A stretch of DNA of 6,754 bases from Alphaproteobacteria bacterium (GCA_025935155.1 JAICVV010000113.1:1-6754), one strand, 5' to 3'; shown: positions 1 to 6,677, numbered from the stretch's first letter. Translations and numbers: made by a program. The notes: generated by a model not told the origin, from the sequence alone.

Positions 1-1
1 C

Positions 2-592
2 TATTTCATGATGGGGCCGCATGAACTGAACAGGACATTCTACGGTTCGGCTCGAACGTGGGAGCAACTGAGAGCGATTCAGGACATGGGCCACCGGATC
101 GGATTGCATCTCGACCCATTCGACGCCGTTTGCAGAGAGGGTAGCCTTTACGATTTTATCGGTCGAACCATCGAAGACTTCTCACGCGAACGAATTCTCG
201 TTCGCTACGGAAACTCCCACGGCGACAGCAGATATGAGTCACTCGGCATGCGGCAACAGGACTTCTTCGTCGAATCAATGGGTGCTCTACCGGCCGCGCG
301 CGAGAGCGACGATCTTTCTGCTCTGCATGCGGGGAAATACTCGCTGGAGCATCTCGCCAGCACGTTCGGAATCGAATATTGGGTCGATAGCCGCGTGTTC
401 CGGCAAGGCGTGCGGCTGCAACGGACGGTATATGTGAGCGACAATTCCGGGCAAATCCGTATTCGCCCGCAAGGTCCCTCGTCGCGCCGCTTCGACGTTG
501 ATGAAGCGTTCGTAGCAGAATCCGTACCGTTTCTGACGAACTCACGAAGCCTGATCCTCCTGCACCCGCAATGGTACGCGGCGCGTGCCTGA
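2..592 (+). CDS. Polysaccharide-deacetylase-like protein, C-terminal part (5' end outside window)
   Basis: The frame is open from base 2 and ends in TGA, leaving about 196 residues with no N-terminus. The two ATGs at bases 8 and 11 are probably internal, because the frame continues upstream of them off the edge. Near visible residues 30-41 is a stretch reading MGHRIGLHLDPFD. This resembles the 'GH-IGLH-D' segment of NodB-like polysaccharide deacetylases, where the histidine is usually a metal ligand. Further on come a YGNSHGD segment and a C-terminal ILLHPQWY, which suits the 'HP-W' end of the same group. Proteins of this kind often sit in capsule, O-antigen or exopolysaccharide loci, where they remove acetyl groups from sugars. 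The first, aspartate-bearing motif would lie outside the window, so activity cannot be judged. It converges on the PPK2 gene with a 15-base gap. The family call rests on motif memory only and is moderately sure. Confidence 0.6.
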   Translation, partial: YFMMGPHELNRTFYGSARTWEQLRAIQDMGHRIGLHLDPFDAVCREGSLYDFIGRTIEDFSRERILVRYGNSHGDSRYESLGMRQQDFFVESMGALPAARESDDLSALHAGKYSLEHLASTFGIEYWVDSRVFRQGVRLQRTVYVSDNSGQIRIRPQGPSSRRFDVDEAFVAESVPFLTNSRSLILLHPQWYAARA

Positions 593-607
593 AGCTGATT
601 GCCTGCA

Positions 608-1372
608 CTACGGCGCCAGACGATCTGCCAAATTGTCCGCCCAGTGGAACACGATACTGCGGTCGGGCTGCGCGAGTTTCTTGCTCTTGCCGCGGTATGA
701 AAAGCTTTCGAGCAGATCGCGGATGAATTCCAGCCGAGCCACTTTCTTGTCGTTTGCCAGTACAATTCGCCACGGTGCGGCTTCATGCGATGTGCGGCGC
801 AGCATTTCGTCACGGGCGCGCGAGTAGGCGCTCCACTTCTTCTGCGCCATCTCATCGACCGGCGAGACCTTCCATTGGGTCAGCGGATCGTCCTCCCGTT
901 CGTCCAGCCGCTTCTTCTGCTCCTTTTTCGTGATGTCGAGATAATATTTCCGGATTTCGATGCCGTCGCGCGCCAGCATCTGCTCGAACGGTACCACGGA
1001 GGTGAGAAACTCTTCCGCCTGCTCCTGCGTGCAGAAGCCCATCACGCGCTCCACGCCGGCGCGATTGTACCAGGAGCGGTTGAACACCACGAAATCCTGC
1101 GCCGCCGGCAGATACGGCACGAAACGCTGGAAATACCATTCGCTATCTTCCCGGCTGGAAGGCTTGCCGGGCGCATGGATGCGCGTTTCCCGCGGGCTCA
1201 TGTGCTCCGTGAGGCGCTTGATGGTGCCATCCTTGCCCGCCGCATCGCGCCCTTCAAGAATGATCAGCACACGGGCGTTGCTGGCGATGAGATCGCGCTG
1301 AAGCCTCACCAGCTCGACCTGCAGGTGGTACAGCGCCTTCTTGTAGTGGTGATCGGGGTCGTCCTTGCTCAT
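608..1372 (-). CDS. ppk2: Polyphosphate kinase 2 family protein
   Basis: PPK2 enzymes move phosphate between polyphosphate and nucleoside di- or monophosphates in the cytoplasm. The product has 254 residues from this start, a normal length for a single-domain PPK2. Counting from this methionine, the Walker A loop GRDAAGKDG is at 41-49, WYFQRFVPYLPAA at 79-91, the Walker B / lid stretch VVFNRSWYNRAGVERV at 95-110, and WKVSPVD and SAYSRARDEM (lid region) at 167-173 and 182-191. APWRIVLANDKKVARL follows near the C-terminus, as in the family. Residue 98 is Asn where many PPK2 proteins have Asp. This start is preferred over an in-frame ATG 18 bases upstream (base 1390) because AAAGGA lies 7 bases before it. 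The upstream ATG has only a GGAG about 14 bases away and would overlap the ATPase gene. The gene begins 2 bases after the ATPase stop, so it is probably co-transcribed with the importer. Whether it makes ATP or GTP, or acts on NDP or NMP, is not visible. Confidence 0.93.
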   Translation of the reverse strand: MSKDDPDHHYKKALYHLQVELVRLQRDLIASNARVLIILEGRDAAGKDGTIKRLTEHMSPRETRIHAPGKPSSREDSEWYFQRFVPYLPAAQDFVVFNRSWYNRAGVERVMGFCTQEQAEEFLTSVVPFEQMLARDGIEIRKYYLDITKKEQKKRLDEREDDPLTQWKVSPVDEMAQKKWSAYSRARDEMLRRTSHEAAPWRIVLANDKKVARLEFIRDLLESFSYRGKSKKLAQPDRSIVFHWADNLADRLAP

Positions 1373-1374
1373 CG

Positions 1375-2139
1375 TCAAATCCTTTGCCATGGCACGACAC
1401 TATTCTCCAATCGCCGCGCGCTGATCGCAAACACAGAACGAAGCACATCGTCTGTCAGGGCCTCTCCTGCTGCAGCATCAGCCACAACGCGACCTTCATC
1501 TATTACAACGAGCCGGTCGCAGAACCGGGAGGCAAGCGAAAGGTCGTGCAGGGTCACGATGACCGCGGTACCGCGTGCCGCTTCCGCGCGCAGCAACTCC
1601 ATCAGGCGCAGCTGGTGCGCGGGATCGAGGTGCGCTGCCGGCTCGTCCGCAAGAAGCACAGGGGCGCCCACGGCAAGTGCCCGCGCCAGCAGCACGCGCG
1701 CCCGTTCTCCAGCAGAGAGTTGATTCATTGACCGGCTGGCAAACGTAGTTGCATCGCAACGTGCCATAGCATCGTTAATGGCCTGCTCATCGGCATCGTT
1801 GAGTGGCGCGAATCGCACGCGATACGGCAGGCGTCCAAGCGCGACCAGCCGCCGCGCTTCAACCGGCCAGTGCGCTTCCGCTTCCTGGGGAAGATAGGCC
1901 AGCGTTCGTGCAAGGGACTGCGCCGGCCACTCCGAAAGGGGCCGATCGAGTAACCGGACGTTACCGGACTCTGCTTCGAGCAGCCGCAGTGCCACACGAA
2001 ACAGTGTCGTCTTGCCCGCTCCATTCGGTCCGACCAGCCCGGTAACCTCGCCCGCCGCAAACGCAACGCTGACGCCCTGCAACACCGGCCTGTGGCGGTA
2101 CCCCGCAGAGACATGGGCGAACGATACGACCCTGCTCAT
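1375..2139 (-). CDS. ABC transporter ATP-binding protein, FecE/BtuD/HmuV type
   Basis: This is the cytoplasmic nucleotide-binding subunit of a type II (cobalamin / iron-complex) importer, which hydrolyses ATP to drive uptake through the adjacent permease. The 254-residue length is typical. All ATPase motifs are intact: Walker A GPNGAGKT at 37-44, Q-loop glutamine near 85 (YLPQE), signature LSAGE at 141-145, Walker B VLLADEP at 161-167, D-loop HLD at 170-172 and switch histidine 198 (TLHDL). The ATG overlaps the permease stop in an ATGA, and a GGAG lies 6 bases upstream inside the permease coding sequence, a clear operon arrangement. That GGAG falls in the 3' arm of a short hairpin. The stop is 2 bases before the PPK2 start. 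The sequence shows the family clearly but does not identify the substrate; cobalamin, ferric siderophore and haem importers share these features. Confidence 0.95.
   Translation of the reverse strand: MSRVVSFAHVSAGYRHRPVLQGVSVAFAAGEVTGLVGPNGAGKTTLFRVALRLLEAESGNVRLLDRPLSEWPAQSLARTLAYLPQEAEAHWPVEARRLVALGRLPYRVRFAPLNDADEQAINDAMARCDATTFASRSMNQLSAGERARVLLARALAVGAPVLLADEPAAHLDPAHQLRLMELLRAEAARGTAVIVTLHDLSLASRFCDRLVVIDEGRVVADAAAGEALTDDVLRSVFAISARRLENSVVPWQRI
1380..1385 (-). promoter_or_regulatory. Ribosome binding site deciding the PPK2 start
   Basis: AAAGGA on the minus strand, 7 bases before the ATG at 1372. It lies within the last codons of the ATPase gene, so translation of the kinase may be coupled to it. 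It favours the shorter PPK2 start over the ATG at 1390. Confidence 0.6.
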
Positions 2140-3167
2140 GCATCTCTCCGCATACGGAGAATAAGCCAGATGAAGAACGGTGCACCGAGCAAGGCGGTCA
2201 GCACGCCCAACGGCAATTTCTCATCCGGCGAAATCAGCCGCACAACAATATCGGCGGCAGTGACAAGCGCCGCGGCGCCCAGTGCAGACGGCCAGATCAG
2301 GCGCGCCGGCTCAGAGCCATAGAATGGTCGCAGAAGATGCGGCACCACCAGGCCCACAAAGCTCACCGCCCCGGCAGCAGCCGTTGCAGCGCCCGTCGCG
2401 AGTGCAACGCCCAATACGACACGCCTGCGGACGCCATGAACATTCACACCAAGGCTGTGTGCCGCTTCTTCACCAAGCAGCAGCGCATCCAGCCCGCGCG
2501 CCGTCGTCAGCAGCACGACGATACCGACGGCGACCAGCGGCGCAGCGAAGGTAAGATCCGAAAGGGTGCGGTCCTTCAGCGAACCCATCATCCACATCAC
2601 GATTTCGCTCATCGCGTAAGGATTGGGAGAGAGTGACAATGCCAATGCGGTCAGCGCTGTGGCCAAACTCGCAATCGCCACGCCGCCGAGTATCAGTGCA
2701 ACCGCACCGGCCCCTGCCCGCGACAGCAGATAAAGAATGAGCGCCGAGGCAAGCGCGCTGGAAATTGCAAACGCCGGCAGCAGGATCGGGTGGGCGCTCG
2801 CGAAGCCGAAATAGAAGGCGAGCACTGCGCCCAATCCGGCTGTCGAGGTCACCCCGGTGACACCTGGCTCCGCCAGTGGATTGCGAAACAGTCCCTGCAA
2901 CGCCGCGCCGCTTGCCCCCAGCGCGCCTCCGACGAAAAGTGCGAGCGCGGCACGCGGCAGGCGAATCTCGCGCGCGACAACCCCGGCCATTCCGTGCCCC
3001 GAAAGCAGGCCACCAAGAATTTGGTATGTGTCCAGATCGGAAGGGCCCAGCAGCAACGACAGAAGCGCCATCCCCAATGCCAGCAGCAGCAATGCGAGCG
3101 TGACACCGACCTGCCGGGGCCTGAATGCAGAAAGGGAATGCGCCTCTGCACCAACCGGCGCGCTCAT
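2136..3167 (-). CDS. FecCD/BtuC-family ABC importer permease
   Basis: This is the inner-membrane subunit of a cobalamin / iron-complex importer, with 343 residues from this start. It is strongly hydrophobic, with about nine or ten membrane segments (for example near 20-40, 73-92, 130-148, 155-178, 250-275 and 320-337). Family landmarks include REIRLPRA at 66-73, GALGASGAALQGLFRNPLAE at 81-100, LGEEAAHSLGV at 231-241 near the cytoplasmic coupling region, GAVSFVGLVVPHLLR at 266-280 and LPLGVLTALLGAPFF at 318-332. The ATG at 3167 is chosen because AGGA lies 7 bases upstream. An in-frame ATG 30 bases earlier (3197) has no credible ribosome binding site. It overlaps the ATPase gene by 4 bases. Its binding protein is about 2.6 kb upstream, beyond two hydrolase genes, rather than directly adjacent. 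Confidence 0.95.
   Translation of the reverse strand: MSAPVGAEAHSLSAFRPRQVGVTLALLLLALGMALLSLLLGPSDLDTYQILGGLLSGHGMAGVVAREIRLPRAALALFVGGALGASGAALQGLFRNPLAEPGVTGVTSTAGLGAVLAFYFGFASAHPILLPAFAISSALASALILYLLSRAGAGAVALILGGVAIASLATALTALALSLSPNPYAMSEIVMWMMGSLKDRTLSDLTFAAPLVAVGIVVLLTTARGLDALLLGEEAAHSLGVNVHGVRRRVVLGVALATGAATAAAGAVSFVGLVVPHLLRPFYGSEPARLIWPSALGAAALVTAADIVVRLISPDEKLPLGVLTALLGAPFFIWLILRMRRDA
2145..2160 (-). promoter_or_regulatory. Hairpin enclosing the ATPase ribosome binding site
   Basis: The last permease codons carry a perfect 6-base inverted repeat, TCTCCG and CGGAGA, around a 4-base loop. In the transcript the 3' arm holds the GGAG (bases 2146-2149) that serves the ATPase ATG at 2139. 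A ribosome finishing the permease would melt the stem, so this could couple ATPase translation to permease translation. The repeat is seen directly; the function is inferred. Confidence 0.4.
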
Positions 3168-3174
3168 TTCGAAA

Positions 3175-3179
3175 TCCTG
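3175..3179 (-). promoter_or_regulatory. Ribosome binding site deciding the permease start
   Basis: CAGGA on the minus strand, 7 bases before the ATG at 3167. The more upstream in-frame ATG at 3197 lacks a purine-rich site, so translation most likely begins at 3167. Confidence 0.55.
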
Positions 3180-3205
3180 TCGAGGGGGCGCATTCATGTG
3201 TCGCG

Positions 3206-3233
3206 GTTATGCTTCATCTCACGTCGTGGACAA
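3206..3233 (-). promoter_or_regulatory. Weak candidate sigma-70 promoter for the permease-ATPase-PPK2 run
   Basis: On the minus strand TTGTCC (3228-3233) and CATAAC (3206-3211) are separated by 16 bases, each matching the consensus hexamer at four of six positions. A start about 7 bases downstream would leave the ATG at 3197 almost leaderless but give a normal leader for the ATG at 3167. The divergent region 3168-3329 must hold promoters for both directions, but matches this weak occur by chance in GC-rich DNA. An AACATGTT palindrome at 3260-3267 is the only other structure I noticed there. Confidence 0.2.
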
Positions 3234-3329
3234 TGCCCAGGCGTACCCGAATCTCCAAGAACATGTTATTGAATATTGGTCCGGGGATTCTGGACTGGCG
3301 CGGCGGCCGCGCAGGGAACAGGGGCGAAC

Positions 3330-4499
3330 ATGAAATTGCGTGCATCGTTTGCGTTCGCCTTTGTGTTCAGCTGCGGCGCGCCAATCGCCCATGCGGCGAA
3401 CAATGCCATGGCGTGCCCCGCCGAACTCGTTGAGGTGGCCGGGACCTGCACACCCGCCAAGGAGGTTATAGCCAAGATCGACGAGATCGTCCGCGCATCC
3501 ATGGCGAAGCAGGACCTGAAGGCCGTGCTTGCCGGCGTCGCAATCGATGGAAAACCCCTACTCATCAGGGCATGGGGCGACTCGATGACCGGCGTGCCGG
3601 CAACGCCCGATATGCATTTCCGAAACGGCGCCGTCGCCATCGCTTATATGGGCACCGTCCTGCTCCAATTGTGCGACGAACGCGTCCTCAGCCTCGATGA
3701 CAAACTGTCCAGGTGGTTTCCACAATATCCGAAAGCCGATCGCGTCAGCTTGAAAATGCTGATCAATGCGACCTCCGGCTATGCCGATTACGTCAATGCA
3801 AAAATCCTCGTTCCGCCGCTATACGCAAATCCGTTCCGCGCGTGGACGCCCGACGAGCTGATCGCCATGGGGTTGGGCCAGCCGATGAAGTGCGAGCCGG
3901 GCGCATGCTGGTCCTATGCGCACACCAATTTCGTAATTCTGGGCAAAGTGCTGGAAAAGGCCACGCACCGCAAGCTGGAAGACCTGATTCGAGAGCGCAT
4001 TCTCGACCGCCTGGGACTGAAGGACACGCGCAGCGAGAATACTGCGATCATCCAGGAACCGGTGCTTCACGCGTTCGACGGCGAGCGCGGCCGCTACGAG
4101 GAATCGACTTATTGGAATCCATCGTGGACGCTGGCGCATGGCGCGATCATGACGTCCAGCATCGGTGACGTGCTGAAGAGCGCAACCGCAATCGGCACGG
4201 GCGCATTGCTGCCGCCGCAATCCCATGCATTGCAGCTGGCACCGCTAACGGCAAAATTCGAACGGTGGAACGATAAGAGCTATTACGGGCTCGGCGTCGT
4301 CGTGGCGAACGGGTGGGTGATTCAGACGCCCTCTTTCGCTGGCTACGCCGCTTTCATGGGCTACCTGCCATCCCGCAAGCTCGCGATCGCCGTCTCCAAC
4401 ACGCTTGGAGAGAAGGGCTCGCTGGAGGGCAATCGCTCCACGGACCTCGCCGCCGAAATAGCCAAATACCTCGCGCCCGATACGCCGGTGCGGTATTGA
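3330..4499 (+). CDS. Exported beta-lactamase-fold serine hydrolase homologue lacking the catalytic SxxK
   Basis: The product has 389 residues from the ATG at 3330, which has AGGGG 5 bases upstream and opens directly into a signal peptide: MKLR, a hydrophobic stretch to about 18, and AHA at 20-22 for signal peptidase I. A TTG 54 bases upstream is in frame but would bury the signal. The rest follows the class C beta-lactamase / DD-peptidase-related fold: LSLDDKLSRWFPQY at 120-133, TSGY at 148-151, SYAHTNFVILGKVLEKATH at 195-213, WNPSWT at 262-267, GAIMTSS at 271-277 and GYLPSRKLAIAVSNT at 344-358. Where the nucleophile motif SxxK should follow FRNG (97-100) the sequence reads AVAI (101-104). 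The YxN motif is YAH (196-198), and the usual H/K-x-G near 332-338 reads TPSF. The reading frame is intact, so it is not a decayed gene by that measure. It is probably periplasmic and non-hydrolytic, or uses other residues. Cysteines 29 and 40 could form a disulfide. Confidence 0.85.
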   Translation: MKLRASFAFAFVFSCGAPIAHAANNAMACPAELVEVAGTCTPAKEVIAKIDEIVRASMAKQDLKAVLAGVAIDGKPLLIRAWGDSMTGVPATPDMHFRNGAVAIAYMGTVLLQLCDERVLSLDDKLSRWFPQYPKADRVSLKMLINATSGYADYVNAKILVPPLYANPFRAWTPDELIAMGLGQPMKCEPGACWSYAHTNFVILGKVLEKATHRKLEDLIRERILDRLGLKDTRSENTAIIQEPVLHAFDGERGRYEESTYWNPSWTLAHGAIMTSSIGDVLKSATAIGTGALLPPQSHALQLAPLTAKFERWNDKSYYGLGVVVANGWVIQTPSFAGYAAFMGYLPSRKLAIAVSNTLGEKGSLEGNRSTDLAAEIAKYLAPDTPVRY

Positions 4500-4519
4500 T
4501 GGAATAACCTCCGTGCGGC

Positions 4520-5662
4520 CTACATCGGCACGTTGTCCGGGTACAGAATTCTTGCGATGGCGCGAAGGATGGCCTGCGACACGTCCGGCTTGCCCGGCAC
4601 TTCCCGCTGACTGTTCACGAAAGCAATCACCGTCGCATCGTGCGACGGCAAGTAGTAGCCCGACGTGTTGTAGCCGGTGATCCCGCCGGTGTAGCCGAGC
4701 CAGCCTGCGGAACAGCCGATCCCAAGTCCAAAACCGCCATTGCGCCCCGGCACCGGAATGCAAGACAGGCGTGCCTTCTGCGATGCCGCGCTGACCATTC
4801 CGGTGGTCGTGTACAGCTTCACCCAGCGCCGCATGTCGGCGGCATCGGAAATCATCACGCCGGCCGCGCCGCTGACGCTCGGATTAAGCGCCACAGTTTC
4901 ATCGTCCCATTCGTTTTTGGCATTCAGCATATAGCCATGCGTGTAAGGCGACGGCATGCCGGGATCGGTGACCGGATAGCTCGTGTTCGACAGCTTCAGA
5001 GGTTTGAGGATGCGGTTCTCGATTTCCGCGGCTACGGTGTTGTGCGTCACCGCCTCGATCACCATGCCGAGCAGAATGTAATTGGTATTGCTGTAATCGA
5101 ACTTCGTGCCTGGCGGAAACAAGGCCGGCTGATCCAATCCCTTCTGCATCCAGGCGACGATATCGAACGGCACCGAGGCTGGCTTGTCATATGCCTGAAA
5201 CGCGGGCAGCGCATAGAAATTCAGGAGACCGCTTCGCATTTCGGCCAGCTGGCGTAAGGTGATGTGTCCGGCGTTCGGGACCTTCACCGGGAGTTTGAAT
5301 TTGTCGAGCGTGTCGTCGATGCTGAGCTTTCCCTCGTCGGCCAGTTGCAATATCACGGTGACGACAAAAGTTTTGGTATTGCTGCCGATGCGGAACTTGT
5401 CGTCTACGCTCATCGGCTTGCCCGCCGCCAGATTGGACACGCCGAAGCCGCGAAACATGGTCCCGAGCTTGGGATCCCAGATGCCGACGACAACGCCCGG
5501 AACGGGCGTCTTGCCGCCATAGGCCTTGAGCTCGACAGCCACCACTTTGGCGATCTCAGCCTGGGTCGCATCGGGAAGTGGATGGTCTGTGTTGTCAGCC
5601 CATGCGCTCACATTCATCGCGGCCGCAAAAATCGCAGCTGCGCATAAAGATAATTTCTTCAT
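4520..5662 (-). CDS. Exported serine hydrolase, class C beta-lactamase / DD-carboxypeptidase-related family
   Basis: The product has 380 residues from the ATG at 5662, which has GAGGGG 9 bases upstream and starts with a signal peptide (MKK, hydrophobic to about 19, AWA before Asp23). An in-frame ATG 36 bases upstream would only lengthen the n-region. The nucleophile motif is S94-N-T-K97 in FRIGSNTKTF, the second motif is Y190-S-N192 in FDYSNTNYILLG, and the third is Y324-T-G in GYTGGITGY, where HTG or KTG is more usual. LSIDDTLDKF at 114-123 and GVMISDAADM at 268-277 fit the fold. The protein should act in the periplasm on an ester, peptide or lactam substrate. True beta-lactamase activity cannot be claimed, since this family also holds esterases and peptidases. 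It converges on the plus-strand homologue with a 20-base gap and lies 86 bases after the stop of the binding-protein gene, so it may share that transcript. Confidence 0.92.
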   Translation of the reverse strand: MKKLSLCAAAIFAAAMNVSAWADNTDHPLPDATQAEIAKVVAVELKAYGGKTPVPGVVVGIWDPKLGTMFRGFGVSNLAAGKPMSVDDKFRIGSNTKTFVVTVILQLADEGKLSIDDTLDKFKLPVKVPNAGHITLRQLAEMRSGLLNFYALPAFQAYDKPASVPFDIVAWMQKGLDQPALFPPGTKFDYSNTNYILLGMVIEAVTHNTVAAEIENRILKPLKLSNTSYPVTDPGMPSPYTHGYMLNAKNEWDDETVALNPSVSGAAGVMISDAADMRRWVKLYTTTGMVSAASQKARLSCIPVPGRNGGFGLGIGCSAGWLGYTGGITGYNTSGYYLPSHDATVIAFVNSQREVPGKPDVSQAILRAIARILYPDNVPM

Positions 5663-5748
5663 TGTTGCGTTCCCCTCGATTCTCACCGATTTCGCCACTC
5701 TAACCGCTCAGACTGAAAGGAAAAGCACCCCGATACTGTTCGAGAAAC

Positions 5749-6627
5749 TTACTGAGCGTGAAGAGTTTTCGTTCGTTGGGCGCCGCGGGCCAACTGTGCA
5801 AGCGGAACGGCGACATCGGCCGACCACGGCCCGGGGCACAACAATGGCACCAGCGAGGTGCGGAGCATGCGGCTATGTCCGTCAAGGGCGGACAGCGCCG
5901 GATGCTTCAGAATAAGGTCGGCACGCGCAGGCTGCGCTTCATGTTCGCCGTTGAAAATCAGCAGGTCCGGCGCGAGCGACAGCACCTCTTCAACCGGCAG
6001 CGTGCCGGAACGGGTGACATGCGTTCCCGTCCCGGCGTTCTGTAGTCCCGCTGCCGCGAGAATTTCGTCGGTTACGCCGCCGCCGGTTGCATAACCATTC
6101 GGCTCGTAGATCAGCGTGCGCACTGCCGGCCGCGGAGCAATGGACCGCGCTTGATCCAATTCAGAATCCATCTGGCGGATCATCGCCTCGGCGCGACCGC
6201 TGGCACCCAATTGTGCACCCAGTGCGTGCGTGATGCGCCGAATATCCTTGAGCGATTGCGCCCACGGCACTTCCATCACTTTTACACCGGCGGCACGCAG
6301 CAGCTGGGTTTGCCGCCCATTGGTGCTTTCGTAAGTGACGACCAGATCGGGATGGAACGCGAGCACCTGTTCCGCGGAAGCGCGGACACCCGGAATTCCC
6401 CTCACCTGCCGCGCAATTGTCGACACCACTGGGCGCGTGTCGGCGGCGAGATACGACAGCGCCGCAATTCTTGCCCGCGGCACCAGCCGGAACACATATT
6501 CGTCCGTACACAGAAAAGTGGAGACAATGCGCTTCGGCTGTTGGGAGGCCGCCGTGGTAGCACCCGCGCTGGTCACCCCAATGGCGATGGCGACGGCAAT
6601 AGCATAGCTTCTATGTGCCAAGCGCAT
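5749..6627 (-). CDS. Periplasmic substrate-binding protein of a cobalamin / iron-complex ABC importer (BtuF-like)
   Basis: The product has 292 residues, with an N-terminal signal peptide (MRLAHR, hydrophobic to about 22, cleavage probably within AGATTAA). The mature protein begins PKRIVSTFLCTDEYVFRLVP (31-50), then IAALSYLA (54-61), then AEQVLAFHPDLVVTY (85-99). This is the pattern of helical-backbone type binding proteins that feed BtuCD/FecCD transporters. A second lobe contains GGGVTDEILAAAGLQN (182-197) and PVEEVLSLAPDLLIF (211-225). Cys40 and Cys264 are the only cysteines and might pair. The protein should capture substrate in the periplasm and deliver it to the permease at 2136-3167; no closer permease is present. 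An in-frame TAG shortly upstream of the ATG supports this start, though its ribosome binding site is weak. The opening resembles cobalamin-type members, but ferric-siderophore binding is not excluded. Confidence 0.9.
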   Translation of the reverse strand: MRLAHRSYAIAVAIAIGVTSAGATTAASQQPKRIVSTFLCTDEYVFRLVPRARIAALSYLAADTRPVVSTIARQVRGIPGVRASAEQVLAFHPDLVVTYESTNGRQTQLLRAAGVKVMEVPWAQSLKDIRRITHALGAQLGASGRAEAMIRQMDSELDQARSIAPRPAVRTLIYEPNGYATGGGVTDEILAAAGLQNAGTGTHVTRSGTLPVEEVLSLAPDLLIFNGEHEAQPARADLILKHPALSALDGHSRMLRTSLVPLLCPGPWSADVAVPLAQLARGAQRTKTLHAQ

Positions 6628-6639
6628 ATTGATCCGCTA

Positions 6640-6654
6640 GTGTGGACTTCACAC
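6640..6654. promoter_or_regulatory. Imperfect palindrome in the divergent gap, possible operator
   Basis: GTGTG and CACAC flank a 5-base centre (GACTT) in the 53-base gap between the divergent binding-protein and right-edge genes. One inner pair also matches. The position, upstream of both starts, suits a shared operator. It does not match a Fur or Zur box that I know, and a 5-base arm can arise by chance. Confidence 0.25.
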
Positions 6655-6671
6655 CTCAGCCCAAACCGGCC

Positions 6672-6677
6672 GGAGGA
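6672..6677 (+). promoter_or_regulatory. Strong ribosome binding site for the right-edge gene
   Basis: GGAGGA, a near-perfect Shine-Dalgarno core, begins 9 bases before the ATG at 6681. It is the main support that the short truncated frame at the edge is a real gene. Confidence 0.65.

Noticed and set aside
785..1723. A 312-codon open frame on the plus strand, opposite PPK2 and the ATPase.
   Set aside because: It lies antisense to two genes with complete, unmistakable motifs. Its arginine/alanine-rich translation is typical of a shadow frame in GC-rich coding DNA, and no family resemblance is seen.
3276..3329. N-terminal extension of the plus-strand hydrolase from an in-frame TTG.
   Set aside because: It would place 18 residues before a normal signal peptide. 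The ATG at 3330 has its own AGGGG site at good spacing.
3363..3377. Possible lipobox around Cys15 of the plus-strand hydrolase.
   Set aside because: The residues before the cysteine (Val-Phe-Ser) do not fit the usual lipobox, since Phe is unusual at -2, and a better signal peptidase I site (AHA) follows.
4500..4519. Possible shared terminator between the convergent hydrolase genes.
   Set aside because: The 20-base gap has no stable stem and no T-run. The 593-607 gap between the deacetylase-like and PPK2 genes is likewise bare.
4245..4763. A 172-codon minus-strand frame spanning the ends of both hydrolases.
   Set aside because: It overlaps the real 3' ends of two recognised genes in another frame and has a low-complexity, unfamiliar translation.
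5663..5698. Twelve-residue extension of the minus-strand hydrolase.
   Set aside because: The ATG at 5662 has GAGGGG 9 bases upstream and starts a standard MKK signal peptide, so the upstream ATG is not needed.
5705..5758. Seven-base inverted repeat CGCTCAG / CTGAGCG at the end of the binding-protein gene, considered as a terminator.
   Set aside because: The arms are about 40 bases apart, do not extend further, and no T-run follows, so it is not a convincing intrinsic terminator.
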